From: Streptomyces syringium
GTDB taxonomy: Bacteria; Actinomycetota; Actinomycetes; Streptomycetales; Streptomycetaceae
Reading direction: 5' to 3'
Assembly (NCBI RefSeq): GCF_017876625.1
Contig: NZ_JAGIOH010000001.1
Coordinates: 992,001 to 1,056,000 of the forward strand
Length of the DNA stretch: 64,000 bases
The position numbers were made by a program, and so were the translations under genes. Shown in pieces: positions 56,307 to 64,000 of this stretch. Numbering within the stretch: position 1 is the stretch's first letter; each line of letters starts with the position of its first letter. The notes beneath the pieces were generated by a model. It did no database searches and was not told the origin of the DNA. It worked only from the letters and a program-made list of their open reading frames with translations.

Positions 56307-57635
56307 ATGCCTTCCCCTCAGCCCTCCTCCGCGCTCCGCAGCCCGCGGCTGTGGATCGGCTCGGGCCTCATCCTCGCGGTGGTCTCCACCTTGTTCGCCC
56401 TGCTCTATGTGGGTGGCAACGTGGACCCCAAGGGCAATCTGCGCGACCTGCCGGTCGCCCTGGTCAACAGCGACCGCGGCGCCGACGCGGGCGGCAAGCA
56501 CACCAACCTCGGCGACCAGATCGTCTCCGGCATCGAGAAGAAGGCCGGGGACAACCGAAGCACCGAATGGCAGGTCCTCAGCCGGCAGGAAGCCGACAAG
56601 CGGCTGGGCCAGGGCAAGGTCTTCGGCGCGCTCGTCGTGCCGAAGGACTTCACCGCCTCGGTGACGGGGCTGACCAACCCGAAGCAGAAGCAGGCCGTCC
56701 GGCCGGCCCTGACGGTGCTGACCAACCAGTCGGCCGGCAGCATCGGTTCCTCCATGGCGAGCCAGGCGGCCCAGAAGGCCGCCCACGCCGCCTCCGCCCA
56801 GATCGGCAAGGACCTCCTCGACCGCGCGAAGAGCCAGGGGGCCAAGCTCGCTCCGGCCGCCCAGCTGATGCTCGCCGACCCCGCGACCGTGGAGGTCGCC
56901 GACGGCCACCCGGTCGGCTCGCACAGCGCCATGGGTCTGAGCGCCTTCTACTACGCGCTGGTCCTGGTCGTCTGCGGCATGCTCGGTGCCAACGCGATCA
57001 GCTCGCAGGTCGACACCGCCCTCGGCTATGTGCACACCGACTTCGGGCCCTTCCGTCAGCGCATGCCCGTCCAGCACACGAGCCGGGTGCGCACGCTGGC
57101 CATCGGCACCGTCCTCATGCTCGGCCTCTCGGTCGTCATGGGTTCGCTCGTCCAGGCCGCCACGGTCGGCATCCTCGACATGGACGCCTCCCATCTCGGT
57201 CTGCTCTGGCTCTACTCCGTGGGCACCATCGCGGTCGTCGGCGTGAGCGCGCTGGCACTGCTCTCCGTCTTCGGTACGCCCGGCATGCTGCTCTCGGCCA
57301 TCATCTTCGTCGCCATGGCCGTCCCCTCGTCCGGCGCGACCGTCCCGCTGCAGGCACTGCCGGACTTCTTCCGCGCGCTCGCGGCGTTCGAGCCGCTGCG
57401 GCAGATCACCGGGGGCCTGCGCGCCATCCTCTACTACGACGCCCAGGCCGACGCCGGCCTCACCCGCGCCTGGATCTCCATGGGCATCGCCCTGGTCGTC
57501 TCCGTCCTCTTCGGCTTCGGCGTCACCCGCTTCTACGACCGCAAGGGCCTGCACCGCATCCCCCACCCTGCGTCCGCGGATTCCGCCGAGGGTGACGAGT
57601 CCGCCGAGACCACACCGGCACCTGCGACGGCCTGA
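56307..57635 (+). CDS. YhgE/Pip-family ABC-2-type membrane protein
   Basis: Membrane protein of about 442 residues. A signal-anchor helix near residue 15-40 is followed by a long extracellular domain (about 45-220, with KVFGALVVPKDFTASVTGL). From residue about 225 there are five to six transmembrane helices typical of the ABC-2/YhgE family, and a charged tail. YhgE/Pip proteins move substrates or proteins across the membrane or receive phage. ATG at 56307 has GGAGAAG upstream. The MerR gene is divergent and probably its regulator. Confidence 0.85.
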   Translation: MPSPQPSSALRSPRLWIGSGLILAVVSTLFALLYVGGNVDPKGNLRDLPVALVNSDRGADAGGKHTNLGDQIVSGIEKKAGDNRSTEWQVLSRQEADKRLGQGKVFGALVVPKDFTASVTGLTNPKQKQAVRPALTVLTNQSAGSIGSSMASQAAQKAAHAASAQIGKDLLDRAKSQGAKLAPAAQLMLADPATVEVADGHPVGSHSAMGLSAFYYALVLVVCGMLGANAISSQVDTALGYVHTDFGPFRQRMPVQHTSRVRTLAIGTVLMLGLSVVMGSLVQAATVGILDMDASHLGLLWLYSVGTIAVVGVSALALLSVFGTPGMLLSAIIFVAMAVPSSGATVPLQALPDFFRALAAFEPLRQITGGLRAILYYDAQADAGLTRAWISMGIALVVSVLFGFGVTRFYDRKGLHRIPHPASADSAEGDESAETTPAPATA

Positions 57636-57677
57636 AGGCCGTAGGCACGACACAACACCCCTCGTGCACCGCAACGG

Positions 57678-57712
57678 GACGTGCCCGGCGAAGTGGATTC
57701 GCCGGGCACGTC
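57678..57712. terminator. 15-bp perfect hairpin between convergent genes
   Basis: GACGTGCCCGGCGAA and TTCGCCGGGCACGTC pair over 15 bp with a 5-base loop. It lies between the exporter stop and the lectin stop. Strong bidirectional terminator candidate. Confidence 0.8.
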
Positions 57713-57749
57713 GTCGTCGGTGCACCTGTGGAGAGGCGGGTACGGGAAC

Positions 57750-58292
57750 TCAGATGTTCCAGTAGTGGTCCGCCCAGGTGCCGCAGGGCCATTGGATGGC
57801 CTTCTCCCCCTGAACGCGGCTGGCCCCGGGGATGGCCAGGCACTGGCCGCTGTTCCAGTTCACCAGGCGCGTGCCCCGGTTGGTGTACTCGACGCCCCAG
57901 TAGTGGTCCTTCCAGGTGCCGCAGGGCCACTGGATGACCTGGGTGCCCGCGTTCGTGCTGCCGCCCGGTACGGCGAGGCACTGCTGGCTGTTGAGGTTTC
58001 GCAGGCGGTAGTAGCTACGGCCTCCGCTGTTGAAGGCGTACTCGAACTGCCAGTAGTGATCCCGCCAGTTGCCACAGCCCCACTGGATCAGCCCGATGCC
58101 GTTCTCGGTACTGCCACCGGGAACGGCCAGGCAGTGGGCGCTGTTCGCGTTGCGTACCCAGCCGTAGGCGGTGGCACCGCTCGGGCCGGGCCTGCTGTCC
58201 GGGGCCGCGGCGGACGCGTCGGCGATCCCCGACGTGACGAGCGTTGCTGCGGCGGCCGCCAGGATTCCCGGCAGGCGATAGTGCGACTTCAT
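57750..58292 (-). CDS. Secreted ricin-type beta-trefoil lectin domain protein
   Basis: A 180-residue exported protein. The signal peptide is LPGILAAAAATLVTSGIADA, with cleavage near ASA-AAP. The mature part is one beta-trefoil with three related repeats: HCLAVPGGSTENGIGLIQW, QCLAVPGGSTNAGTQVIQW and QCLAIPGASRVQGEKAIQW, each followed by C-G-x-W-x-D-H-Y-W. The Q-x-W of each repeat is the ricin-type signature. It has no catalytic domain, so it may be a secreted carbohydrate-binding or inhibitory protein. The long hairpin follows its stop. Confidence 0.88.
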   Translation of the reverse strand: MKSHYRLPGILAAAAATLVTSGIADASAAAPDSRPGPSGATAYGWVRNANSAHCLAVPGGSTENGIGLIQWGCGNWRDHYWQFEYAFNSGGRSYYRLRNLNSQQCLAVPGGSTNAGTQVIQWPCGTWKDHYWGVEYTNRGTRLVNWNSGQCLAIPGASRVQGEKAIQWPCGTWADHYWNI

Positions 58293-58477
58293 GTGTCCCC
58301 TCCGTCGTATCCGTCGTTCGACGCGAGTGCATGGGTCACGAGCCGTACATGCCGTGCGCTCCGGGGCCCGTCGAACGGGCTCCGGCCACGCCGCAGGCTA
58401 CCGACCCCGGGCGGGGAAGGGGAGCCGCCGAACGACCCCCCGGCAACTTGGCGGGAAGCCAATGGTGCCCGGGGCCC

Positions 58478-58864
58478 TTACCCGCCCTGCATGATCTGGA
58501 CCAGATTGCCGCAGGTGTCGTCCAGGACCGCGGTGGTGACCGTGCCCGCCTCCACCGGCTCCTGGGTGAAGCGCACCCCGTGCTCCCGCAGCCGGTCGAA
58601 CTCCGCACGCACGTCGTCCACGGAGAAGGAGATAGCCGGGATGCCGTCCTTTACCAGCGCCGTCATGTACGGCCGCGCCGCGGGATGGCCGGAGGGCTCG
58701 AGCAGCAATTCGGTCCCGTCGGGGTCTTCCGGCGAGACCACGGTCAGCCACCGGTCCTCGCCCACCGCGACGTCGTGCTTCTTCACGAAGCCCAGCACGT
58801 CGGTGTAGAAGCGCAGGGCCCTGCTCTGGTCTTCGACGAAGACGCTGGTCAGGTGGATCTTCAT
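58478..58864 (-). CDS. VOC (glyoxalase/bleomycin-resistance) family protein
   Basis: A 128-residue single-domain VOC protein. It starts KIHLTSVFVEDQSRALRFYT and continues DVLGFVKKHDVAVGEDRWL, as in PhnB/glyoxalase-like proteins. The C-terminal strand TAVLDDTCGNLVQIMQ has a Gln where extradiol enzymes have the metal-binding Glu. ATG at 58864 has GGAGAG five bases upstream. These proteins bind small molecules or metals; function unknown. A self-resistance role cannot be shown. Confidence 0.87.
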   Translation of the reverse strand: MKIHLTSVFVEDQSRALRFYTDVLGFVKKHDVAVGEDRWLTVVSPEDPDGTELLLEPSGHPAARPYMTALVKDGIPAISFSVDDVRAEFDRLREHGVRFTQEPVEAGTVTTAVLDDTCGNLVQIMQGG

Positions 58865-59044
58865 GGGTGCTCTCCGACGCATCGGCCTGAGCCATCGGAT
58901 CACGACAAACCCGAGGGCTCCGAGTCTGGTCACCGGCCGTCCGCACATTCCGAACAGGACACTCCACGACAGCCGGCACCACAGGTGTGACGCCCTGTTT
59001 ACCAGGTGGGGCGCTGTGACGTCGTCCGATCGACGGGACACGCC

Positions 59045-59644
59045 CTACCACTCCGGCAAGCGGTGGACCTCACCCGTGCCCAGCGTGATCACGGCTCGGG
59101 ACCGCATGGGCTCCCCGCCCCGCCGGGAGAGCAGGACCACCTCCTCGACCACGGCCGACACCGAGCCGAGCCGGGCGCCGCACTCGGCGGCCAGGCGCTG
59201 CGGTTGCCGCGTGCGGCCGAGGGACAGATGCGGGGTGAAGGGGCCGCCGCGCCCGCGGCAGAGCGGGAAGCGCGACCCCAGCACCCGGTGGAGCCGGTCC
59301 CACGGCGCCGGGCCCGCCGCAGCCGGATCGAGCCACATGGTGGCGTCGTGCCGGTGCCGGAAGTACCGCACGCCCGCCAGACGCGCCGTGAACGCCGCAC
59401 TCTCCGCCGCCCCGGCGGACAGCAGCGGCACAGCCCGCTCGAACTCCTCCTCCGGTACGAAGCCGAACAGCAGGTTCACATGCGGCGGCCACCGGCGTAC
59501 CTGCGGATCGTGCTCCCAGCGGATGTCCTGGATCGCCGGCCAGAGCTCCTGCGGCGGCAGCCACGCCACCGCTGTCCGGGCCGTCGGCGCCGCGTCGAGC
59601 GCGTCCACCGGCTCAGCCCCGCCGAAAGCCCGGTTCCCGTCCAC
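59045..59644 (-). CDS. 2H phosphoesterase (2'-5' RNA ligase-like) protein
   Basis: Protein of about 199 residues with two H-x-T/S-type motifs of the 2H phosphoesterase superfamily: H55 in [11 protein letters not shown] (H-V-N) and H139 in [10 protein letters not shown] (H-L-S). Two-fold symmetric strands lie between them. It would hydrolyse 2'-5' or cyclic phosphate ends of RNA or nucleotides. GTG at 59644 is chosen, but TTG at 59692 is in frame and either is possible. No ribosome site is clear. It lies apart from the P450 gene. Confidence 0.72.
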   Translation of the reverse strand: MDGNRAFGGAEPVDALDAAPTARTAVAWLPPQELWPAIQDIRWEHDPQVRRWPPHVNLLFGFVPEEEFERAVPLLSAGAAESAAFTARLAGVRYFRHRHDATMWLDPAAAGPAPWDRLHRVLGSRFPLCRGRGGPFTPHLSLGRTRQPQRLAAECGARLGSVSAVVEEVVLLSRRGGEPMRSRAVITLGTGEVHRLPEW

Positions 59645-59764
59645 ACGGCCATGGTCCGGGACCGCTTCCGCGTTCCCCTGGTCGGCGGGCAACGTGTCGC
59701 GCCCGGCACCGGCCGGACGGGGGAATCGTCATGTCATGTGCAGCCGCGGCCTGGTGAGGTGACG

Positions 59765-60976
59765 TCAGCAGGCGACGAGAAGCTCCCGCAGCCCCCGGAT
59801 CACGAAACCCGGCTTCCACTCCGGTTCCGCGGTGAGCCGGAGCCGGGGCGACCGCCGCAGCAGTTCACCGAAGGAGGTGATGAGTTCCAGGCGGGCGAGC
59901 GGTGCGCCCAGACAGTAGTGGATGCCGGCGCCCAGGCTGAGGTGGGGGTTGTCCGCGCGGGTGACGTCCAGACGGTCCGGGTCGGGGAACCGGGCGGGGT
60001 CGCGGTTGGCGGAGCCGAAGAGGAGGGCCACCTCGCTGCCACGTGGGATGACCGTGCCGGCGATCTCGATGTCGTCCAGCACCCACCGTTCGAAGAGCTG
60101 CAGCGGGGTGTCGTAGCGCATGAGCTCCTCGACCGCGCCCGGCAGGAGGCCGGGGTCCGTGCGCAGGGCGGCGAGCTGGTCCGGGTGGCGGAAGAGCGCC
60201 CACCAGCCGTTGCCCGTGGCGTTGACGGTGGCCTCGTGGCCCGCGTTGAGCAACAGGACGCAGGTCGAGACCATTTCCTGTTCGGTGAGCCGGTCCCCTT
60301 CGTCGTGCGCGTGGACGAGCGCGGTGATCAGGTCGTCGCCGGGGCGGGCGCGACGAGCGGCGATCAGCTCACGGAGGTAGGCGGAGAAGTCGAGGGAGGC
60401 GCGGACGGCACGGCGCGCAGTCTCCTCGTCCGGGTTGAGCTCGTACATGCCGCAGATCGCCGCCGACCAGGGCCGCAGCAGACCCCGGTCGGCCTCGGGG
60501 ATGCCCAGCATCTCCGCGATGACGGCCACCGGCAGCGGCTCGGCGAGCGCGCCGATGAGATCCCCGCCGCCCTCAGCGAGCAGCCCGTCCACCAGCCCAC
60601 GCGCCAGCCGTGCCACGACCGGCACCAGATTCTCGACCGTGCGCGGGGTGAACGCCTTCGACACCAGGCGCCGGATGCGCGTGTGGTCGGGCGGTTCGAG
60701 GTCCAGCAGGCCGTTGCCGTTGAGCACGTGGAACGGCTCGTGGGCCGCCGGGGGACCGGGGCGCCCGAAGTCCTCGTGGGAGAACCGGTGGAGATACGTC
60801 CGGCCCAGCCGCCGGTCGCGCAACAGCGCCCGGACGTCCTCGTGGTGCGGTACCAGCCACTGACGGCTCGGCTCGAACCAGTGGACTCGTCCGGCGGTCC
60901 GCAGCCGCTCGTACACCGGGTAGGGGTCGGCGGTGAACCGGGGGGACCACGGGTCGAAACCGGTGTTCGCATCCAT
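59765..60976 (-). CDS. Cytochrome P450
   Basis: A 403-residue bacterial class I P450. The I-helix shows LLLNAGHEATVNATG (the AGxET region as AGHEAT), the K-helix AVEELMRYDTP (ExxR) and the heme loop HLSLGAGIHYCLGAPLAR, with Cys355; the usual Phe of FGxG is Leu. The length and N-terminus are normal. It would need a separate ferredoxin and reductase, which are not in the window. Its position outside the apparent cluster suggests an independent role. Substrate unknown. Confidence 0.92.
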   Translation of the reverse strand: MDANTGFDPWSPRFTADPYPVYERLRTAGRVHWFEPSRQWLVPHHEDVRALLRDRRLGRTYLHRFSHEDFGRPGPPAAHEPFHVLNGNGLLDLEPPDHTRIRRLVSKAFTPRTVENLVPVVARLARGLVDGLLAEGGGDLIGALAEPLPVAVIAEMLGIPEADRGLLRPWSAAICGMYELNPDEETARRAVRASLDFSAYLRELIAARRARPGDDLITALVHAHDEGDRLTEQEMVSTCVLLLNAGHEATVNATGNGWWALFRHPDQLAALRTDPGLLPGAVEELMRYDTPLQLFERWVLDDIEIAGTVIPRGSEVALLFGSANRDPARFPDPDRLDVTRADNPHLSLGAGIHYCLGAPLARLELITSFGELLRRSPRLRLTAEPEWKPGFVIRGLRELLVAC

Positions 60977-61007
60977 GTGCGGATGCTAGCGGGGAGGGTT
61001 GTGGGTT

Positions 61008-61487
61008 TCAGCGGTCGACCGGAAGGCCCTGCGGCGTCTTGATCCGTTTCATAATGATCTGCGAATTGACTTCGGTGATGCCGGTCAGCGTGGTGAGGCG
61101 CTCGATCCACAACTGCTCGTAAGCGGTGATGTCGGCGACCGCGATGCGCAGCAGACAGCCCGGGCTACCGAAGAGGCGGTACGCCTCGATGACGTCGGGG
61201 ATGTCCTGGAGCGCCGCCTCGAACGCCTCGACCGCGCCCCGGTCGCGTTTGACCTCGACGGAGACGAGGACCTCGAAGCCCCTTTCGACGGCTTCGGGAT
61301 CGATGACCGCCCGGTAGCCCTGGATGACGCCGTCCTGTTCGAGCTGGCGAACGCGGCGCATGCACGGTGAGGACGTGAGGCCGACCCGTTGGGCCAGTTC
61401 CTGGATGGTCAGCCGACCGTCGTCCTGGAGCTCACGCAAGATATTCCTGTCAATCTGATCCACGGCGCAATTATCCACCACACTCAT
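61008..61487 (-). CDS. Lrp/AsnC-family regulator
   Basis: A 159-residue regulator: helix-turn-helix DQIDRNILRELQDDGRLTIQ, ELAQRVGLTSSPCMRRVRQL, then an RAM effector domain (RAVIDPEAVERGFEVLVSVE, GSPGCLLRIAVADITAYEQL). ATG at 61487 is used, although GTG 24 bases further in is possible. It is divergent from asparaginase and close to aspartate ammonia-lyase, so it probably regulates asparagine/aspartate use in response to an amino acid. Confidence 0.92.
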   Translation of the reverse strand: MSVVDNCAVDQIDRNILRELQDDGRLTIQELAQRVGLTSSPCMRRVRQLEQDGVIQGYRAVIDPEAVERGFEVLVSVEVKRDRGAVEAFEAALQDIPDVIEAYRLFGSPGCLLRIAVADITAYEQLWIERLTTLTGITEVNSQIIMKRIKTPQGLPVDR

Positions 61488-61620
61488 GGGGCTTCAGCGC
61501 CCGAATCAGCGACCCGATTGCGCGCGAATCGTCCTATGGTTGCTCCCGCCCCGCCCCGCCCCGCACGAACTGGTGTGCGCACGTCGCGGGAGTGATCATC
61601 TGGCAGAGGAGCGAGCAGAC

Positions 61621-62628
61621 GTGAAGCAGATCGTCGTCATCAGCACGGGCGGGACGATCGCCAGCCGTTGGCAGGGGTCCGGGTTCGCCGCCGAAGCCCG
61701 GGGCGGGGACGTCCTGGCCACGGCCGTCGTACCCGCGGGCCTGTCCGTGCGGGTCGTCGACCTGATGAGCGTGAACAGCGCCCGGCTCACCACCGCACAA
61801 CAGCTGACCCTGCTGCGCACCGTGCGCGAGGTGCTGGCCGATCCCGCCGTGGACGGCATCGTCGTCACGCACGGCACGGACACGCTGGAGGAGTCCGCCT
61901 TCCTGCTCGACCTCCATCACGACGACCCCCGGCCGGTGGTGCTCACCGGCGCCCAGCGCCCCTTCGGAGCGGCGGACGGCGACGGGCCGCGCAACCTCCA
62001 CGACGCGCTGCTGACGGCGGCCTCGGTGCGTGACCTCGGTGTCGTGGTGGTCTTCGACGGGCAGGTGCACGCCGCGCGCGGGACGGTGAAGGTGCGGACC
62101 CTGGCCGCCGACGCGTTCGCCGACCCCTCCGGCAGCCCGGTCGCGGAGATGGGGGCCGACGGCGTGCGCGTCCTCCGGCGGCCCGGTCGCCCGGCGCCGC
62201 TGCCCCTGCCCCCGGCCGCCACGCCGCTGCCCCGCGTCGACATCGTCATGCACCACTGCGACGCCGATCCGCTGTTCTTCGAGACCGCCGTGAAGGCGGG
62301 CGCCCAGGGCATCGTCCTGGTGGCGACGGGAGCGGGCAACGCCACCCCCGAGATCAGCAGCGCGGTCCGCGAGGCGGTCGCCCGCGGTGTGCTCGTCGCC
62401 GTGACCACACGCGTGCCCGCCGGGCCGGTCGCGGAGATCTACACCCACGGCGGCGCCGTGGACCTCGCGGCCTCCGGAGCGGTACTCACCGGCACCCTGC
62501 GCGCCGGCCAGGCACGGATCGCCGTGCTCGCCGCGATCCTCTCCGCCACCGACCCGGCCGAACGCGCCGACGCGCTGCGCCACGCGCTCGGCGGCGCCGT
62601 GCCGGCAGCGACAGGCGCCCGGGCCTGA
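61621..62628 (+). CDS. L-asparaginase (type I/II fold)
   Basis: Asparaginase of about 335 residues that hydrolyses Asn to Asp and ammonia. The two catalytic Thr motifs are visible: STGGTIAS near residue 12 (T12) and VVTHGTDTLEES near 86 (T86-D87). VLTGAQRPFGAADGDGPRN follows. GTG at 61621 has AGGAG upstream; a longer frame extends to 61486 but has no support. No signal peptide. It is followed by aspartate ammonia-lyase, which converts the Asp to fumarate, so both form an Asn-degradation pair with the divergent Lrp gene. Confidence 0.92.
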   Translation: MKQIVVISTGGTIASRWQGSGFAAEARGGDVLATAVVPAGLSVRVVDLMSVNSARLTTAQQLTLLRTVREVLADPAVDGIVVTHGTDTLEESAFLLDLHHDDPRPVVLTGAQRPFGAADGDGPRNLHDALLTAASVRDLGVVVVFDGQVHAARGTVKVRTLAADAFADPSGSPVAEMGADGVRVLRRPGRPAPLPLPPAATPLPRVDIVMHHCDADPLFFETAVKAGAQGIVLVATGAGNATPEISSAVREAVARGVLVAVTTRVPAGPVAEIYTHGGAVDLAASGAVLTGTLRAGQARIAVLAAILSATDPAERADALRHALGGAVPAATGARA

Positions 62629-62635
62629 CACCCCT

Positions 62636-62675
62636 CCCCGTTCTTCCCCGTTCTTCCCCGTTCTTCCCCGTTCCT
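62636..62675. repeat. Tandem 10-bp repeats CCCCGTTCTT in the ansA-aspA gap
   Basis: Three exact and one altered copy of CCCCGTTCTT lie side by side in the 92-base gap between asparaginase and aspartate ammonia-lyase. Pyrimidine-rich and possibly slippage-made. No clear regulatory role. Confidence 0.75.
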
Positions 62676-62720
62676 TCCCGCTCCCCCGCTCCAGCCCTCC
62701 CGCACCTGATCGGAACCCCC

Positions 62721-64000
62721 ATGTCGGTAGTCGTTCCCGGCCTCTCCTCCGTCCCCGCCGCACCCCACGATCAGCCGCGGGTCCGCACCGAGCACGACCT
62801 GCTGGGCGACAAGGACGTCCCGGCGGCCGCGTACTACGGCGTCCACACGCTGCGGGCCGTGGAGAACTTCCCCGTCACCGGCACCCCGATCGCCGCGTAC
62901 CCCGACCTCGTCTTCGCCCTGGCCTCCGTCAAGCAGGCCGCGGCCCAGGCCAACCGCGACCTGGGGCTGCTGGACGACCGCAAGGCGGACGCCATCGTGC
63001 GGGCCTGCGAGGAGATCCGCTCCGGGCGGCTGCACGACCAGTTCGTCGTCGACGTCATCCAGGGCGGTGCCGGCACCTCCACCAACATGAACGCCAACGA
63101 GGTCGTCGCCAACCGGGCACTGGAACTCCTCGGCCACGGCAAGGGGGAGTACCGGCACCTCCACCCGCTGGAGGACGTCAACGCCGGACAGAGCACCAAC
63201 GACGTCTACCCCACCGCCGTCGGCATCGCCCTGCAGCTCGCCGCCGGTCACCTGCTGGAAGCCATGGAGGTACTGCGCCGGGCGTTCGCCGCCAAGGCCG
63301 AGGAATTCGCCGGCGTCCTGAAGATGGGCCGCACCCAGCTCCAGGACGCGGTGCCGATGACGCTCGGCCAGGAGTTCGCCACGTACGCCGTCATGCTGGC
63401 CGAGGACCGGGCGCGCCTGGACGAGGCCCGCGCGCTGCTGCGCGAGATCAACCTCGGCGGTACCGCCATCGGCACCGGCCTCAACGCCCACCCGGGGTAC
63501 GCCGAGAAGGCGTGCGCCCATCTGAGCAGGAACACCGGCCTGCCGCTCACCGTCGCCGGTGACCTCGTCGAGGCCACCCAGGACATGGGCGCGTTCGTCC
63601 AGCTCTCCGGTGTGCTCAAGCGGATCGCCGTCAAGCTCTCCAAGACCTGCAACGATCTGCGCCTGCTCTCGTGCGGCCCCCGGGCGGGACTCGCCGAGAT
63701 CAACCTGCCTGCCGTGCAGGCGGGTTCGAGCATCATGCCCGGCAAGGTGAACCCGGTGATCCCCGAGGTCGTCAACCAGATCGCCTTCGAGGTCATCGGC
63801 AACGATGTGACCGTCACCTTCGCGGCCGAGGCCGGACAGCTCCAGCTCAACGCCTTCGAACCGGTCATCGCACACAGCCTGCTGAAGAGCCTCACCCATC
63901 TGCGGGCCGGCTGCCTGACCCTCGCCGAGCGGTGCGTCGGCGGCATCACCGCCAACCGTGAGCACCTGTCCCACCTCGTCGGCCGGTCCATCGGGCTGGC
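62721..64000 (+). CDS. aspA: Aspartate ammonia-lyase, 3' end outside window
   Basis: At least 426 residues of a fumarase/aspartase superfamily enzyme that converts Asp to fumarate and ammonia. Signature GSSIMPGKVNPVIPE is present near residue 335, with AGTSTNMNANEV and GQSTNDVYPTA as substrate-binding loops; KVNP plus this order suggest aspartase rather than fumarase or argininosuccinate lyase. The ATG at 62721 has CGGA upstream. Only about the last 30-50 residues should be missing. It is paired with the preceding asparaginase. Confidence 0.93.
   Translation, partial: MSVVVPGLSSVPAAPHDQPRVRTEHDLLGDKDVPAAAYYGVHTLRAVENFPVTGTPIAAYPDLVFALASVKQAAAQANRDLGLLDDRKADAIVRACEEIRSGRLHDQFVVDVIQGGAGTSTNMNANEVVANRALELLGHGKGEYRHLHPLEDVNAGQSTNDVYPTAVGIALQLAAGHLLEAMEVLRRAFAAKAEEFAGVLKMGRTQLQDAVPMTLGQEFATYAVMLAEDRARLDEARALLREINLGGTAIGTGLNAHPGYAEKACAHLSRNTGLPLTVAGDLVEATQDMGAFVQLSGVLKRIAVKLSKTCNDLRLLSCGPRAGLAEINLPAVQAGSSIMPGKVNPVIPEVVNQIAFEVIGNDVTVTFAAEAGQLQLNAFEPVIAHSLLKSLTHLRAGCLTLAERCVGGITANREHLSHLVGRSIGL

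Noticed and set aside
59765..60976. The P450 as a tailoring enzyme of the main product.
   Set aside because: Althiomycin chemistry is already covered by the cluster genes, and the P450 is more than 14 kb away among unrelated genes.
1..64000. CRISPR arrays, tRNA or rRNA genes, insertion sequences and attachment sites.
   Set aside because: No spaced direct repeats, no RNA gene signature and no transposase or integrase sequence were found; I could not run dedicated searches.

Overview
The window is high-GC actinobacterial DNA, most likely from a Streptomyces. The evidence is frequent GTG starts, G/C-ending codons with only a few TTA (bldA-type) codons, a SARP regulator, an XRE-NACHT membrane protein, and LysR, MerR, Lrp and PucR regulators. 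I found no rRNA, tRNA, CRISPR array or transposase.

Left flank (1-8.6 kb): the start of a globin-flavin oxidoreductase that runs off the window; an aromatic-degradation pair (FAD monooxygenase and extradiol-type VOC dioxygenase) with a divergent LysR regulator; a hypothetical protein translationally coupled to a SARP regulator carrying an extra LuxR-like helix-turn-helix; and a large XRE-NACHT-membrane protein.

Accessory biosynthetic block (8.7-14.1 kb): a stand-alone ketosynthase, an acyl carrier protein and a methyltransferase on the minus strand, divergent from two stand-alone condensation-like (PapA-like) acyltransferases. I do not recognise this combination from a characterised pathway.

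Core (14.6-45.1 kb): two overlapping megasynthase genes with the order A(Gly)-T-Cy-A(Cys)-Ox-T // C-A(Ser)-T-E-Cy-A(Cys)-T-E-C-A(Gly)-T-KS-AT(malonyl)-ACP-TE. The binding-pocket codes I read by alignment give Gly-Cys(thiazole)-D-Ser-Cys(thiazoline)-Gly-malonate. That is the skeleton of althiomycin, a thiazole/thiazoline/methoxypyrrolinone inhibitor of the bacterial 50S subunit known from Streptomyces, Myxococcus and Serratia. The downstream genes fit: an alpha/beta hydrolase, an MFS exporter, an AurF-type diiron N-oxygenase (oxime), a methyltransferase (O-methyl), an ABC-F protein (ribosome protection) and another hydrolase. The exporter is preceded by what looks like a ribosome-mediated attenuator. 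TTA codons lie in both megasynthase genes and in the exporter leader. The two Cys adenylation domains share a 934-bp, almost identical, codon-biased segment, which indicates recent recombination.

Right flank (45.1-64 kb): apparently ordinary chromosome with an Asp/Glu racemase, PucR regulator, esterase, secreted GH65 enzyme with a discoidin-like domain, a DinB/MDMPI protein, remnants of an AraC regulator and a dienelactone hydrolase joined by a deletion, a serine hydrolase, a LuxR regulator, an Ntn-hydrolase, a MerR-YhgE/Pip exporter pair, a secreted ricin-type lectin, a VOC protein, a 2H phosphoesterase, a cytochrome P450, an Lrp regulator, asparaginase and the start of aspartate ammonia-lyase.
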